A stretch of 64,000 bases of DNA from Panacagrimonas sp965216845 (GTDB taxonomy: Bacteria > Pseudomonadota > Gammaproteobacteria > Nevskiales > Nevskiaceae). Of this stretch, positions 45,264 through 54,862 are shown piece by piece; positions within the stretch are counted from its first letter, which is position 1, and every line of letters starts with the position of its first letter. Position numbers and translations under genes: made by a program. The stretch spans positions 1,736,001-1,800,000 of the forward strand of contig OZ244200.1 in assembly GCA_965216845.1 (NCBI GenBank), in the 5' to 3' direction. The notes below the pieces were generated by a model. That model saw nothing but the letters and a program-made list of their open reading frames with translations. It had not been told where the DNA came from and did not search any database.

Positions 45264-48200
45264 ATGACACCAGATTCGCCCGCCACCGACATTCCGCAGG
45301 ACCCGCGCGTGCAGCGGATTGTGAAAGTGCGTCGCGATTACAACACCTGGGTTGCCAATGAGTCGATGGAGGACTACGCCCTGCGTTTCACCGCGCACGG
45401 GTTTCGCAAGTGGTCGCCGCTTCGGGTCGCCAACACCGCGTTTGGGTCGATTGCCTTTCTTTTGCTGGAAGCCGTTGGCGCCGCCATCCTGCTCAGTTAC
45501 GGCTTCACCAATGCGTTCTGGGCAATCGTCTTTGCCAGTGTGGTGATTTTTCTGGTGAGTCTGCCCATCAGCTGGTATGGCGCCAAATACGGTCTGGACA
45601 TGGATCTGCTGACTCGCGGCGCCGGCTTCGGCTATATCGGCTCGACCATCACCTCGCTGATCTACGCCTCGTTCACCTTCATCTTCTTTGCGCTGGAAGC
45701 CTCGATCATGGCGCTGGCGTTGAAGCTCTGCTTTGGCATGCCGTTGACCATTGCCTACCTGGTGAGCGCGCTGGTGGTCATCCCGCTGGTAACGCACGGC
45801 ATCACCTTGATCAACCGCTTCCAGGCGTGGACCCAACCGCTGTGGCTGATCCTGCTGGTGACCCCCTTCGTCGCGGTTCTTTGGCATTGGCCGGAGTCGG
45901 TGCGCGAACTCACCGGCTATGTGGGGCAGGGAACGGCCGGATTCGACCTGCTCATGTTCGGTGCCGCCGCCAGCCTGGTGTTGAGCATGGTGCTGCAGGT
46001 TGGCGAACAGATCGATTTCCTGCGTTTTCTGCCGGAAAAAACCAGGGCCAACCGCACAAGCTGGATCGCCAGCCTGCTGGTGGCCGGACCCGGCTGGATC
46101 GGTTTTGGCGCGCTGCGCATGCTCGGCGGCGCGCTGCTGGCGTTCGTGGCCATCAAGGCGATGGTGCCGGCCAAGGAGGCGATGGAACCGGCCATGATGT
46201 ACCTCACGGCCTTCGGCCTGGTGTTTGATTCGCCGCATCTGGCGCTGGCGGCCATGACCCTGTTGGTGGTGCTCAGCCAGCTCAAGATCAACACCACGAA
46301 TGCGTACGCCGGCTCGCTGGCCTGGTCGAATTTTTTCGCCCGCGTCACGCACAGCCATCCCGGGCGCGTGGTATGGGTGTTTTTCAACGTTGGCATCGCG
46401 CTGCTGCTGATGCAACTGGGCGTGTTTGCCGCCCTTCAAAAGGTGCTTGGCCTGTACTCCAACATCGCCATTGCCTGGGTCGGCGCGCTGGTTGCGGATC
46501 TGGTCGTCAACAAGCCCCTGGGTCTGTCGCCAAAAGGCATCGAGTTCAAGCGCGCGCATTTGTACGACATCAACCCGGTGGGTGTCGGCAGCATGCTCGT
46601 CGCCTCGGTGATATCGGTGGCGGCGTACGCCGGATTGTTCGGCGCTCACGCGCAGGCTTTTTCCGCCTTCATCGCGCTGATCACGGCGTTCCTGTTTGCA
46701 CCGCTGATCGCCTGGAAGACCGGGGGGCGTTACTACCTCGCGCGCAAGCCGGACGCGAGCTTGCTGGCGCAGGCCAACCCCAGTCGATGCTCGATCTGCG
46801 AGATGTCCTACGAGCCACAGGAGATGGCCCTGTGTCCAGCATATCGGGGACCGATCTGCTCATTGTGCTGTTCGCTGGATGCGCGCTGTCACGACAGCTG
46901 CAAGCCGGGCGCTGCTCTGGGGCAACAGGTCGCGGCCACGGTGCGGTGGCTGCTGCCCGGCCTGACGCAGGCACAGGTGGAATCGCGAATCGGTCGTTTC
47001 GCAATGCTGTTCGTCTCGGTGGGGTTGATCCTGTCGATGGTGCTGGGGGGGGTGTATCTGTTTCAGGCGTCATTTGCCCCTGCGCTTGCCGAGGCCATGC
47101 GTTCGAGTCTGCTGACGCTCTACGGCGTGCTGATGTTGGTCGCCGGCGTGGGCAGCTGGTGGCTGGTGCTCAACGCCGAAAGCCGGCGGGTGGCGCAACA
47201 GGAAACCGACCGGCAGACCGATCTGCTGGTGCGCGAGATTCAGGCCCACAAGAAAACCGACGCGGAGCTGCAGTTGGCCAAGCGTTTGGCGGAGAAAGCC
47301 AACCAGGCCAAGAGCCGTTACGTCACTGGCATCAGTCACGAACTGCGCACGCCACTGAACAGCATCCTCGGCTATGCCCAGGTGCTGGAGTACGACCCGG
47401 ACATCCCGCCGCGACGACGTGACGCGGTCGGCGTGATTCGTCGCAGCAGTGAGCATCTGGCATCGCTGGTCGACGGCTTGCTTGATCTGGCCAAGATCGA
47501 AAGCGGCAAGCTGCGCCTGGAGTCGGATGAACTGCGCCTGCCGGAGTTTCTTTCTCAGCTGGTCGGCATGTTCCGGCTTCAGGCCCAGACCAAGGGGCTG
47601 GACTTCGATTACCAGGTCCAGGGTCGCCTGCCTGCGGTGGTGCGCGCCGACAAGAAGCGATTGGGCCAGGTGCTGATCAATATTCTGGGCAATGCGGTGA
47701 AGTTTACTTCCCATGGCGCGGTCTGCCTGCGCGTGCGGTCGCGCAGTCAAACCGTGATCTTCGAGGTTTCCGACAGCGGTCCGGGAATCGCCGAAGGCGA
47801 GCTGGATCGCGTCTTTCTGCCGTTCGAGCGTGGGGCCAGCGCAGCCCGGACCACCGCAGGTGGCACCGGACTGGGACTGTCGATCGCGCGCATGCTGACC
47901 AATCTGATGGGTGGTGAGATGACCGCGTCGAGCGTGCCCGGACAGGGCAGCCAATTCACGGTGCGGGTGTTCCTGCCCGAGGTGTCGAATCCTCGCAGTC
48001 AGCCGCCTGCGGCGCGAATCGATGTCAGCGGCTATGCCGGCCCGAGAAAACGGGTGTTGGTGGTGGACGACACCGCCGTCGACCGCGAGCTTCTGTCGAG
48101 TCTGCTCAGTCCGCTGGGGTTCGAGGTCACTCAGGCCGCATCAGGAATCGAGGCCTTGCAGAAAGTGTCGTCGGCGCGGCCCGACATGGTGCTGCTGGAC

Positions 48201-48653
48201 ATCGGCATGCCTGGAATGGACGGATGGGAAACGGCGCGTCTGTTGCGCGCGCAGTCATCCCCGCCCATGCCGATTCTCATCATCTCCGCCAGTGCGTTCG
48301 AGGCCGGCCGTGGCCACGACAGCGGCATTTCATCTCGCGATTTTCTGGTCAAGCCGGTGCAGGTTGCGGCCTTGCTGGATCGCATCCGGGATCGACTGGG
48401 CCTGGTGTGGATCACCGGCGAGCCGCCGCAACGACCGCAAGCCGATGATCACCATCAGGCGCTGGCGCTGACCGCGGAAGATCGCCAGGCTTTGCGGCGC
48501 TTGGGCGATCTTGGTCACGTGCGCGGAATTCTGGATCTGCTGGACCGGATTGATCAGCGCGACGCCCGGCATCAGCCGGTGACCGCCGCGCTGCGGGCGC
48601 GGGTCAAGGCATTCGAGCTGCCGGACTTCCTGCGGATGCTGGAGGTGGAATGA
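45264..48653 (+). CDS. Hybrid sensor kinase with an NCS1-type permease input domain
   Basis: A 1129-residue inner-membrane protein. Residues 1-500 form a 12-helix NCS1 (cytosine/purine/allantoin-type) permease domain: MEDYALRFTAHGFRKWSPLR, GAGFGYIGSTITSLIYA, VGEQIDFLRFLPEKTRANRT and NTTNAYAGSLAWSNFFAR. Residues 508-548 are a Cys-rich, zinc-ribbon-like linker (CSIC...CSLCCSL...CHDSC). Two more helices and a coiled coil lead to a HisKA/HATPase_c kinase (His692 in GISHELRTPLNSILGY; GTGLGLSIARML) and a receiver (Asp in VLLDIGMPGMDGW). A GTG at 45237 is an alternative start. It overlaps the next regulator by 4 bases and is divergent from the urease operon; urea or related amides are likely signals. 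Confidence 0.88.
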   Translation: MTPDSPATDIPQDPRVQRIVKVRRDYNTWVANESMEDYALRFTAHGFRKWSPLRVANTAFGSIAFLLLEAVGAAILLSYGFTNAFWAIVFASVVIFLVSLPISWYGAKYGLDMDLLTRGAGFGYIGSTITSLIYASFTFIFFALEASIMALALKLCFGMPLTIAYLVSALVVIPLVTHGITLINRFQAWTQPLWLILLVTPFVAVLWHWPESVRELTGYVGQGTAGFDLLMFGAAASLVLSMVLQVGEQIDFLRFLPEKTRANRTSWIASLLVAGPGWIGFGALRMLGGALLAFVAIKAMVPAKEAMEPAMMYLTAFGLVFDSPHLALAAMTLLVVLSQLKINTTNAYAGSLAWSNFFARVTHSHPGRVVWVFFNVGIALLLMQLGVFAALQKVLGLYSNIAIAWVGALVADLVVNKPLGLSPKGIEFKRAHLYDINPVGVGSMLVASVISVAAYAGLFGAHAQAFSAFIALITAFLFAPLIAWKTGGRYYLARKPDASLLAQANPSRCSICEMSYEPQEMALCPAYRGPICSLCCSLDARCHDSCKPGAALGQQVAATVRWLLPGLTQAQVESRIGRFAMLFVSVGLILSMVLGGVYLFQASFAPALAEAMRSSLLTLYGVLMLVAGVGSWWLVLNAESRRVAQQETDRQTDLLVREIQAHKKTDAELQLAKRLAEKANQAKSRYVTGISHELRTPLNSILGYAQVLEYDPDIPPRRRDAVGVIRRSSEHLASLVDGLLDLAKIESGKLRLESDELRLPEFLSQLVGMFRLQAQTKGLDFDYQVQGRLPAVVRADKKRLGQVLINILGNAVKFTSHGAVCLRVRSRSQTVIFEVSDSGPGIAEGELDRVFLPFERGASAARTTAGGTGLGLSIARMLTNLMGGEMTASSVPGQGSQFTVRVFLPEVSNPRSQPPAARIDVSGYAGPRKRVLVVDDTAVDRELLSSLLSPLGFEVTQAASGIEALQKVSSARPDMVLLDIGMPGMDGWETARLLRAQSSPPMPILIISASAFEAGRGHDSGISSRDFLVKPVQVAALLDRIRDRLGLVWITGEPPQRPQADDHHQALALTAEDRQALRRLGDLGHVRGILDLLDRIDQRDARHQPVTAALRARVKAFELPDFLRMLEVE

Positions 48654-49552
48654 TGGATCCAGCGGCCACGGTGATGATTGTTGACGACGTGCCCGCCAAT
48701 CTGGCGATGCTGCACGATGCGCTGGAAGACGCGGGTTATTCGGTTCGCGTTGCCACCGGCGGCAGGCAAGCCATTGCCAGTGCGCAGATCGAGCCGCCGG
48801 ATCTGTTCCTGCTTGATTGCAAGATGCCCGGCATCGACGGATTCCAGACCTGCCGTCGGCTCAAGCAGGAGCTGGCCACGCGCCATATCCCGGTGATCTT
48901 CATGACCGGATTGTCGGACAGCGATCACGTGCTGCGCGGCTTCGAATGCGGCGGCGCGGACTACGTCACCAAACCCATACGTCCGCGGGAAGTTCTGGCC
49001 CGCATCGCCGCGCACATCGCCAATGCCCGTGCGACCGCCGATGCACAGGCCGCGGCCGACGCGGCCGGCGACGCCATCGTTGCCGTCGACGCCGACCGTC
49101 GGGTGCGTTGGGCGACACCGCTGGCGCGCCGGTGGCTGTCGAGTCTGCTGGAGGCCGATGACCGTCTGCCGCCGGCGATCCGCAGCTGGATGAGCCGCGC
49201 GCAGGATCTGAGCCTGAGCCTCAATCACCAGGATCTGAGACTGCAGTTCAGTCGCCTGGGCACGGCCTCGGGTGGCGATGAACGCCTGCTGGTGCAGGCG
49301 CGACGGCACGTCCCGGAACCGGAGGCGCTGGAGCGCGCGTTGAAACTCACGCGACGCGAGGCCGAGGTGCTGCATTGGGTGGCGCTGGGCAAAACCAACA
49401 CCGAGGTCGGCGCGGTGCTGGGCATGAGTCCGCGCACCGCCAGCAAGCATCTGGAGCGCATCTTCGTGAAGCTCAATGTAGAGACACGAACCGCGGCCAC
49501 CACGGTCGCGCTCAACAAGGCAAGGGCCGGTGATGTCCCCGCCGATGCCTGA
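48650..49552 (+). CDS. Response regulator, receiver plus LuxR-type HTH
   Basis: A 300-residue regulator. The receiver has VDDVPAN, phospho-acceptor Asp56 in LFLLDCKMPGIDGF and a YVTKP lysine. The C-terminal helix-turn-helix is LTRREAEVLHWVALGKTNTEV, MSPRTASKHLERIFVKLNVETR. A middle domain of about 100 residues may be a degenerate PAS-like region. ATGA overlap with the hybrid kinase shows the pair is one unit. It probably regulates urease and urt genes; its binding site is not known. Confidence 0.9.
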   Translation: MMDPAATVMIVDDVPANLAMLHDALEDAGYSVRVATGGRQAIASAQIEPPDLFLLDCKMPGIDGFQTCRRLKQELATRHIPVIFMTGLSDSDHVLRGFECGGADYVTKPIRPREVLARIAAHIANARATADAQAAADAAGDAIVAVDADRRVRWATPLARRWLSSLLEADDRLPPAIRSWMSRAQDLSLSLNHQDLRLQFSRLGTASGGDERLLVQARRHVPEPEALERALKLTRREAEVLHWVALGKTNTEVGAVLGMSPRTASKHLERIFVKLNVETRTAATTVALNKARAGDVPADA

Positions 49553-49651
49553 GCCACCTTCACCACTGTCGAATCGATGCAGCGGCGGCGCTGGGTGCCG
49601 TCGTGAATTGATCCGTTTCACCCCAAGCGATCCACCCCAACAGGAGTCAAT

Positions 49652-50926
49652 ATGAAACTCAATAGCCTCATCGCCGCTGTCGCTTTGTCAGGCGCAAGCC
49701 TGGCCGCCCAGGCGGCGGACACCATCAAGGTCGGCGTGCTGCATTCGCTGTCCGGCACCATGGCCATTTCCGAGACCACCCTGAAGGACACCGTCCTGAT
49801 GATGATCGAAGAGCAGAACAAGAAGGGCGGCGTGCTCGGCAAGCAGCTGGAGCCGGTGGTCGTTGACCCGGCATCGAACTGGCCGTTGTTCGCCGAGAAG
49901 GCCGAACAATTGCTGGTCAAGGACAAGGTCGCGGTGACCTTCGGCTGCTGGACCTCGGTTTCCCGCAAATCCGTGCTGCCCGTTTTCGAGAAAAACAACG
50001 GCTTGCTGTTCTATCCGGTGCAGTACGAGGGCGAGGAGTCCTCCAAGAACGTGTTCTACACCGGGGCGGCACCCAATCAGCAGGCGATTCCCGCTGTCGA
50101 CTACCTGATGGACGAGATCGGCGTGGAGCGTTGGGTGCTGGCCGGAACGGACTATGTCTACCCGCGCACCACCAACAAGATTCTCGAAGCCTATCTGAAG
50201 GACAAGGGTGTAGCCGCCGAGGACATCATGATCAACTACACGCCGTTCGGGCATTCCGACTGGCAGTCGATCGTGGCGGACATCAAGAAGTTCGGCAGCG
50301 CCGGCAAGCAGACTGCGGTGGTGTCGACCATCAATGGCGATGCCAACGTGCCGTTCTACAAAGAACTCGGCAACCAGAAGATCTCGGCCGAAGACATCCC
50401 GGTGGTGGCCTTCTCCGTGGGTGAGGAAGAACTCGCCGGCCTGGATACCAAGCCGCTGGTCGGTCATCTGGCGGCCTGGAATTACTTCCAGTCGGTGGAA
50501 TCCCCTGAAAACGAAGCCATGATCAAGGCTTGGCACACTTTCACCAAGAAGCCGAATCGCACCTTCAACGACCCAATGGAAGCGACCGTGATCGGTTTCA
50601 AGCTGTGGGTTGCCGCCGCCGAGAAAGCCAAGTCAGTGGATGTGGACAAGGTATCGGACGCCATCATCGGGCTGGAAACCAAGAACCTGACCGGCGGCAC
50701 CGCCAGAATGCTGCCCAATCATCACCTGACCAAGCCGGTGTACATCGGCGAGGTGCGTGAGGACGGTCAGTTCGATGTGGTCTGGCAGACCGATGGTGAG
50801 GTGCCGGGAGATGCCTGGAGTGACTTCTTGCCCGGCTCCAAGGATATCGAGGCCGACTGGGTCGATCTCAAGTGCGGCAACTACAACAGCAAAACCAAGA
50901 AGTGCTCGGGACAGAACTACGAGTGA
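49652..50926 (+). CDS. urtA: Urea ABC transporter substrate-binding protein UrtA
   Basis: Periplasmic urea receptor. 424 residues with a signal peptide (MKLNSLIAAVALSGASLAAQA). Family segments: IKVGVLHSLSGTMAISETTLKD, VFGCWTSVSRKSVLPVFE-like VTFGCWTSVSRKSVLPV, LFYPVQYEGEESS, YTGAAPNQQAIPAVDYL and NYFQSVESPENEAMIKAW. ATG 49652 follows AACAGGAG, a strong ribosome-binding site. Only a hairpin separates it from the permease gene. Confidence 0.97.
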   Translation: MKLNSLIAAVALSGASLAAQAADTIKVGVLHSLSGTMAISETTLKDTVLMMIEEQNKKGGVLGKQLEPVVVDPASNWPLFAEKAEQLLVKDKVAVTFGCWTSVSRKSVLPVFEKNNGLLFYPVQYEGEESSKNVFYTGAAPNQQAIPAVDYLMDEIGVERWVLAGTDYVYPRTTNKILEAYLKDKGVAAEDIMINYTPFGHSDWQSIVADIKKFGSAGKQTAVVSTINGDANVPFYKELGNQKISAEDIPVVAFSVGEEELAGLDTKPLVGHLAAWNYFQSVESPENEAMIKAWHTFTKKPNRTFNDPMEATVIGFKLWVAAAEKAKSVDVDKVSDAIIGLETKNLTGGTARMLPNHHLTKPVYIGEVREDGQFDVVWQTDGEVPGDAWSDFLPGSKDIEADWVDLKCGNYNSKTKKCSGQNYE

Positions 50927-50941
50927 GTTCTTGATCCAGGC

Positions 50942-50976
50942 CCGGGGTGGGCAGCCGCAAGGGCTGCCCACCCCGG
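50942..50976 (+). other. Strong hairpin between urtA and urtB
   Basis: Perfect 15-bp stem CCGGGGTGGGCAGCC / GGCTGCCCACCCCGG with a 5-base loop and no T-run. In ABC operons this kind of hairpin protects or ends most transcripts after the binding-protein gene, so the binding protein is made in excess. Confidence 0.65.
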
Positions 50977-51058
50977 CAAGTCGTGAAACTGACGGCTTCA
51001 ACCTGAAACACAACGCCAGTGGCGGATGGTTTCCCCGCCAGTCTGGCTCGAATTTCGC

Positions 51059-52750
51059 ATGCGCATCGCCATGAACCTTTCCCTTACTCGTGCGTCCTGG
51101 CTGTTCATCCTGTTGCTCTGCACGGCGGCGGGTTTTGCCGCTGACGGCCAGTCCTTGCACGCGCCTGTCAGCGCGCAGGCCGAAGCCGAGCCGCGCAGCG
51201 CGTTCCGGACCATGGTCAAGGAGCTGGCCAGCGCCAATTACCGGGCGAAGAAGGCCATTGCCGGACGCATTGCGCAAAGCGGGCACCCACGTGCGCGGAC
51301 GGTACTGGTGGCCTTGCTCGAAGGTGAACTGCGTGCCAGCGAGGCCGATGGCCGGGTCTTCATCACACCACAAGCGGCCGACGAACCCCTGGTGATCGAC
51401 CTGGAATCGGGCGAGGCGCTGGACATGGTCGCCGCCGACTCGCTGGACCGCATACGAACCAACAATGCCTTGCGCAAGGCATTGAAGGGTCTGATCGCCC
51501 AGCTTGACCTGCATGACCCGTCCCCGGCGGTGCGCCTGGCGGCGGTCGAGGAGTCCAGACGGACGCTGGACGACGATACCGTGGCTGCCCTGCGTCAGCG
51601 CCTTGCCGATGAAAACAACAGCAAGGTGCAAGGTGCTATCCAGATCGCGCTGGCTTTGCGAGACATCCGGGATCCGGATGCCGCAGTGCGGCTCGAAGCC
51701 GTGAAGCGGCTCGACGGCGAACTGATGCCTGCCGCCTACAACCAGCTGACGAGGCTCACCGCGGTGAATGAAAACGGCGAGCCCGCCGAAGCCGATGCCG
51801 CGGTGCGTGAGGCGGCGGCCGCAGCCATCGCCAACATCGAATTCTGGCGCGGGGTCTGCGGCGCGTTCGAAACCCTGTTCTTCGGCCTTTCGCTCGGCTC
51901 GGTGCTGGTGCTGGCGGCGATCGGTCTGGCGATCACCTTTGGCGTGATGGGGGTGATCAACATGGCCCATGGCGAACTGATCATGCTCGGCGCCTACACC
52001 ACTTATGTCATGCAGCTGTTGCTGCCAGAGAGTCCCGGCGTGGCGGTGCTGTTGTCCATTCCGGCGGCCTTTGTGGTGTCGGGGCTGTTCGGCGTGGCCA
52101 TCGAGCGCGGCGTCTGCCGTTTCCTTTACGGTCGCCCGCTGGAGACCCTGCTCGCGACCTTCGGCATTTCGCTGATCCTTCAGCAGTTGGTGCGCAGCAT
52201 GTTTTCACCAAACAACCGCCCGATCACCATTCCCGATTTCCTCAGTGGGGTCTGGCAGGTCAACGATGCGCTGGCGCTGACCTACAACCGGCTCTACATC
52301 CTGCTGTTTTCGCTGATGGTCTTCGGTGTGCTGCTCATGGTGCTCAAACAGACGCCGCTTGGACTCAAGGTGCGCGCGGTGTCGCAGAACCGCGCCATGG
52401 CGCGGGCCATGGGCGTTCGTGCCCACTGGGTGGACGCGGCGACCTTCGGACTCGGTGCCGGTATCGCCGGCATCGCCGGCGTGGCGCTGTCGCAGCTGAC
52501 CAATGTGGGGCCGAATCTGGGACAGGCTTACATCATTGATTCTTTCATGGTCGTGGTGTTCGGCGGCGTTGGCAACCTTTGGGGCACGCTGATCGGTGGC
52601 ATGAGTCTGGGCGTGATCAACAAGCTGCTGGAGCCCTTTGCCGGCGCCGTGCTCGCCAAGATCCTGGTGCTGGTGGCCCTGATTCTTTTCATCCAGAGAC
52701 GACCGAGCGGGCTGTTCCCGCAAAAAGGCCGCGCCGCCGAGGGGCACTGA
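51059..52750 (+). CDS. urtB: Urea ABC transporter permease UrtB
   Basis: Inner-membrane permease, about 563 residues, longer than LivH-type permeases because of a 230-residue N-terminal periplasmic extension with a signal sequence (RASWLFILLLCTAAGFA) and helical HEAT-like repeats (DPSPAVRLAAVEESRRTL, DPDAAVRLEAVKRLDGEL), as is usual for UrtB. The permease part has LSLGSVLVLAAIGLAITFGVMG, VINMAHGELIMLGAYTTYV and the FGGVGNLWGTLIGGMSLG motif. ATG 51059 is chosen; ATG 51071 is possible. Confidence 0.95.
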   Translation: MRIAMNLSLTRASWLFILLLCTAAGFAADGQSLHAPVSAQAEAEPRSAFRTMVKELASANYRAKKAIAGRIAQSGHPRARTVLVALLEGELRASEADGRVFITPQAADEPLVIDLESGEALDMVAADSLDRIRTNNALRKALKGLIAQLDLHDPSPAVRLAAVEESRRTLDDDTVAALRQRLADENNSKVQGAIQIALALRDIRDPDAAVRLEAVKRLDGELMPAAYNQLTRLTAVNENGEPAEADAAVREAAAAAIANIEFWRGVCGAFETLFFGLSLGSVLVLAAIGLAITFGVMGVINMAHGELIMLGAYTTYVMQLLLPESPGVAVLLSIPAAFVVSGLFGVAIERGVCRFLYGRPLETLLATFGISLILQQLVRSMFSPNNRPITIPDFLSGVWQVNDALALTYNRLYILLFSLMVFGVLLMVLKQTPLGLKVRAVSQNRAMARAMGVRAHWVDAATFGLGAGIAGIAGVALSQLTNVGPNLGQAYIIDSFMVVVFGGVGNLWGTLIGGMSLGVINKLLEPFAGAVLAKILVLVALILFIQRRPSGLFPQKGRAAEGH

Positions 52751-52751
52751 C

Positions 52752-53915
52752 ATGATCCCAGCCTCGCCCTTGTCGCGTCTGCTCGGCCTGGATCGCGGCA
52801 GCCAGATTTTCGGCGTGATTCTGATCTTGCTGACGGTGCTGGTGCCGCTGTTTCACCTGGGGTTCGCCGAAGGCCACGCACTGCACCTGAGCGGCTACAG
52901 CGTGACGCTGATCGGCAAGTACATGTGCTATGCGCTGCTGGCAGTGGCGGTCGATCTGATCTGGGGTTACTGCGGCATCCTCAGCCTGGGACACACCGCA
53001 TTCTTCGCGCTCGGCGGTTACGCCATGGGCATGTACCTGATGCGCCAGATCGGGTCGCGCGGTGTCTACGGCGACCCGGTGTTGCCGGACTTCATGGTTT
53101 TTCTCAACTGGGAATCACTGCCCTGGTTCTGGCACGGCATGGACATGTTCTGGTTTGCCATGCTGATGGTGTTGCTGGCGCCGGGTCTGCTGGCCTATGT
53201 GTTTGGCTGGTTTGCGTTTCGTTCACGCGTGACCGGTGTTTATCTTTCCATTATCACCCAGGCGCTGACGTATGCGCTGATGCTGGCGTTCTTCCGCAAC
53301 GAGATGGGTTTTGGCGGCAACAACGGCCTCACCGATTTCAAGGACATCCTCGGCTTTGACCTGAAGCAGTCGAGTACGCGCATCGGCCTGTTTGTCACCA
53401 CGGCGTTTTTCCTGGGCTCGGGTTATTTTCTGTGCCGGGCCATCGTCACCTCGCGCTTCGGTCGCATCGTGCAGGCGGTGCGCGATGCCGAAAGCCGTGC
53501 GCGATTCGTGGGCTATCGGGTAGAGAACTACAAACTGTGGCTGTTCACGTTTTCTGCGGTGCTGGCGGGCGTTGCCGGTGCGCTTTACGTGCCGCAGGTC
53601 GGCATCATCAATCCGGGTGAGTTCGCGCCGATCAATGGGATTGAAATCGTGGTCTGGGTCGCGGTCGGCGGGCGTGGCACCTTGTACGGCGCGGTGCTTG
53701 GCGCGGTCCTCGTCAACTACGCCAAGAGCGTGCTGACCGACGTGTTGCCGGACGCCTGGTTGTATGTGCTTGGCGCGCTGTTCCTGCTGGTGACACTGTT
53801 TCTGCCGCGCGGCGTGGTCGGCTTGTTCGAACGCAAACGCAAACGCAAATCCGCGAACAGGCGAAACGATGAGCCTGACGGTCACTCGCAGGCGACCGGG
53901 GGACGCCGAACATGA
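52752..53915 (+). CDS. urtC: Urea ABC transporter permease UrtC
   Basis: Second permease, LivM-like, 387 residues. Motifs: YALLAVAVDLIWGYCGILSLG, HTAFFALGGYAMGMYLM, FGGNNGLTDFKDILGFDL and VVWVAVGGRGTLYGAVLGAV (EAA-like loop). One base separates it from the urtB stop, and it overlaps urtD by 4 bases. The C-terminal tail ERKRKRKSANRRND is strongly basic. Confidence 0.95.
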   Translation: MIPASPLSRLLGLDRGSQIFGVILILLTVLVPLFHLGFAEGHALHLSGYSVTLIGKYMCYALLAVAVDLIWGYCGILSLGHTAFFALGGYAMGMYLMRQIGSRGVYGDPVLPDFMVFLNWESLPWFWHGMDMFWFAMLMVLLAPGLLAYVFGWFAFRSRVTGVYLSIITQALTYALMLAFFRNEMGFGGNNGLTDFKDILGFDLKQSSTRIGLFVTTAFFLGSGYFLCRAIVTSRFGRIVQAVRDAESRARFVGYRVENYKLWLFTFSAVLAGVAGALYVPQVGIINPGEFAPINGIEIVVWVAVGGRGTLYGAVLGAVLVNYAKSVLTDVLPDAWLYVLGALFLLVTLFLPRGVVGLFERKRKRKSANRRNDEPDGHSQATGGRRT

Positions 53916-54760
53916 GCGCATCGATTCCGTCTGCGGGCGTTTCCAGCCGCTTTTCCGCCGGCCTGGCACGCGTGCTCAAGCGCCGCACCGGGAGTTCCGG
54001 ACCGCCTGAGCTGGACTTGTCGCACAACGTCATTCTGTACCTGGAGGGGGTCACGGTCTCGTTTGACGGATTCAAGGCCCTCGACAATCTGTCGCTCTAC
54101 GTGGATGCGGGCGAACTGCGCTGCATCATCGGCCCCAACGGTGCGGGCAAGACCACCATGATGGATGTCATCACCGGCAAGACGCGACCGGATCAGGGTT
54201 CGGCCTGGTTCGGCCAGACCGTGGACCTGCTGTCGATGAGCGAACCCGAAATTGCGGAGGCGGGGATCGGGCGCAAGTTCCAGAAGCCGACCGTGTTCGG
54301 AGCGCACAGCGTGTTCGAGAACCTCGAACTGGCAATGGCGGGCGACAAGTCGGTCTGGCGCATGTTGAGGGCCAGGCTCTCCGGCGAACAGCGGGATCGG
54401 ATCGACGAGGTGCTCGCCATCATCGGCCTGGCGTCGCAGCGCCAGACGATGGCTGGCGGACTGTCGCACGGCCAGAAGCAGTGGCTGGAGATCGGCATGC
54501 TGTTGATGCAGGAGCCCGAACTGTTGCTGGTTGACGAACCGGTCGCCGGCATGACCCCGCAGGAAACCGAGCGCACGGCCGAATTGCTGACCTCGCTGGC
54601 CGGCAAGCACTCGGTGGTGGTGGTTGAGCACGACATGGACTTTGTCCGCTCGATCGCGCGCACGGTGACGGTGCTCCATCAGGGGTCGGTGCTCGCCGAA
54701 GGCCCCATGTCTCAGGTACAAAATGATCCGAAGGTGATGGAGGTCTACCTCGGTGATTGA
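53912..54760 (+). CDS. urtD: Urea ABC transporter ATP-binding protein UrtD
   Basis: LivG-like ATPase, 282 residues. Walker A GPNGAGKTTMMD, the Q loop near GRKFQKPTVF, the signature LSHGQKQWLEIG (UrtD-typical variant of LSGGQ) and Walker B LLLVDEPVAGM, with switch His in VVVEHDMDFV. The first 40 residues are an extra N-terminal extension. It overlaps urtC by 4 bases. Confidence 0.95.
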   Translation: MSASIPSAGVSSRFSAGLARVLKRRTGSSGPPELDLSHNVILYLEGVTVSFDGFKALDNLSLYVDAGELRCIIGPNGAGKTTMMDVITGKTRPDQGSAWFGQTVDLLSMSEPEIAEAGIGRKFQKPTVFGAHSVFENLELAMAGDKSVWRMLRARLSGEQRDRIDEVLAIIGLASQRQTMAGGLSHGQKQWLEIGMLLMQEPELLLVDEPVAGMTPQETERTAELLTSLAGKHSVVVVEHDMDFVRSIARTVTVLHQGSVLAEGPMSQVQNDPKVMEVYLGD

Positions 54761-54862
54761 GCAAAGCATCAGACAGCGACTGCGCTTGGCGGCTTGCGAT
54801 CCGCTGCTCGCAACGCGCATTCGCGACCGGTTAACACATGCAAAGGTGGCGCGGCAGGAATC

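Noticed and set aside
45162..46649. 495-codon open frame on the minus strand
   Set aside because: Antisense to the permease domain of the hybrid kinase; low-complexity His/Gln/Arg-rich translation typical of shadow frames.
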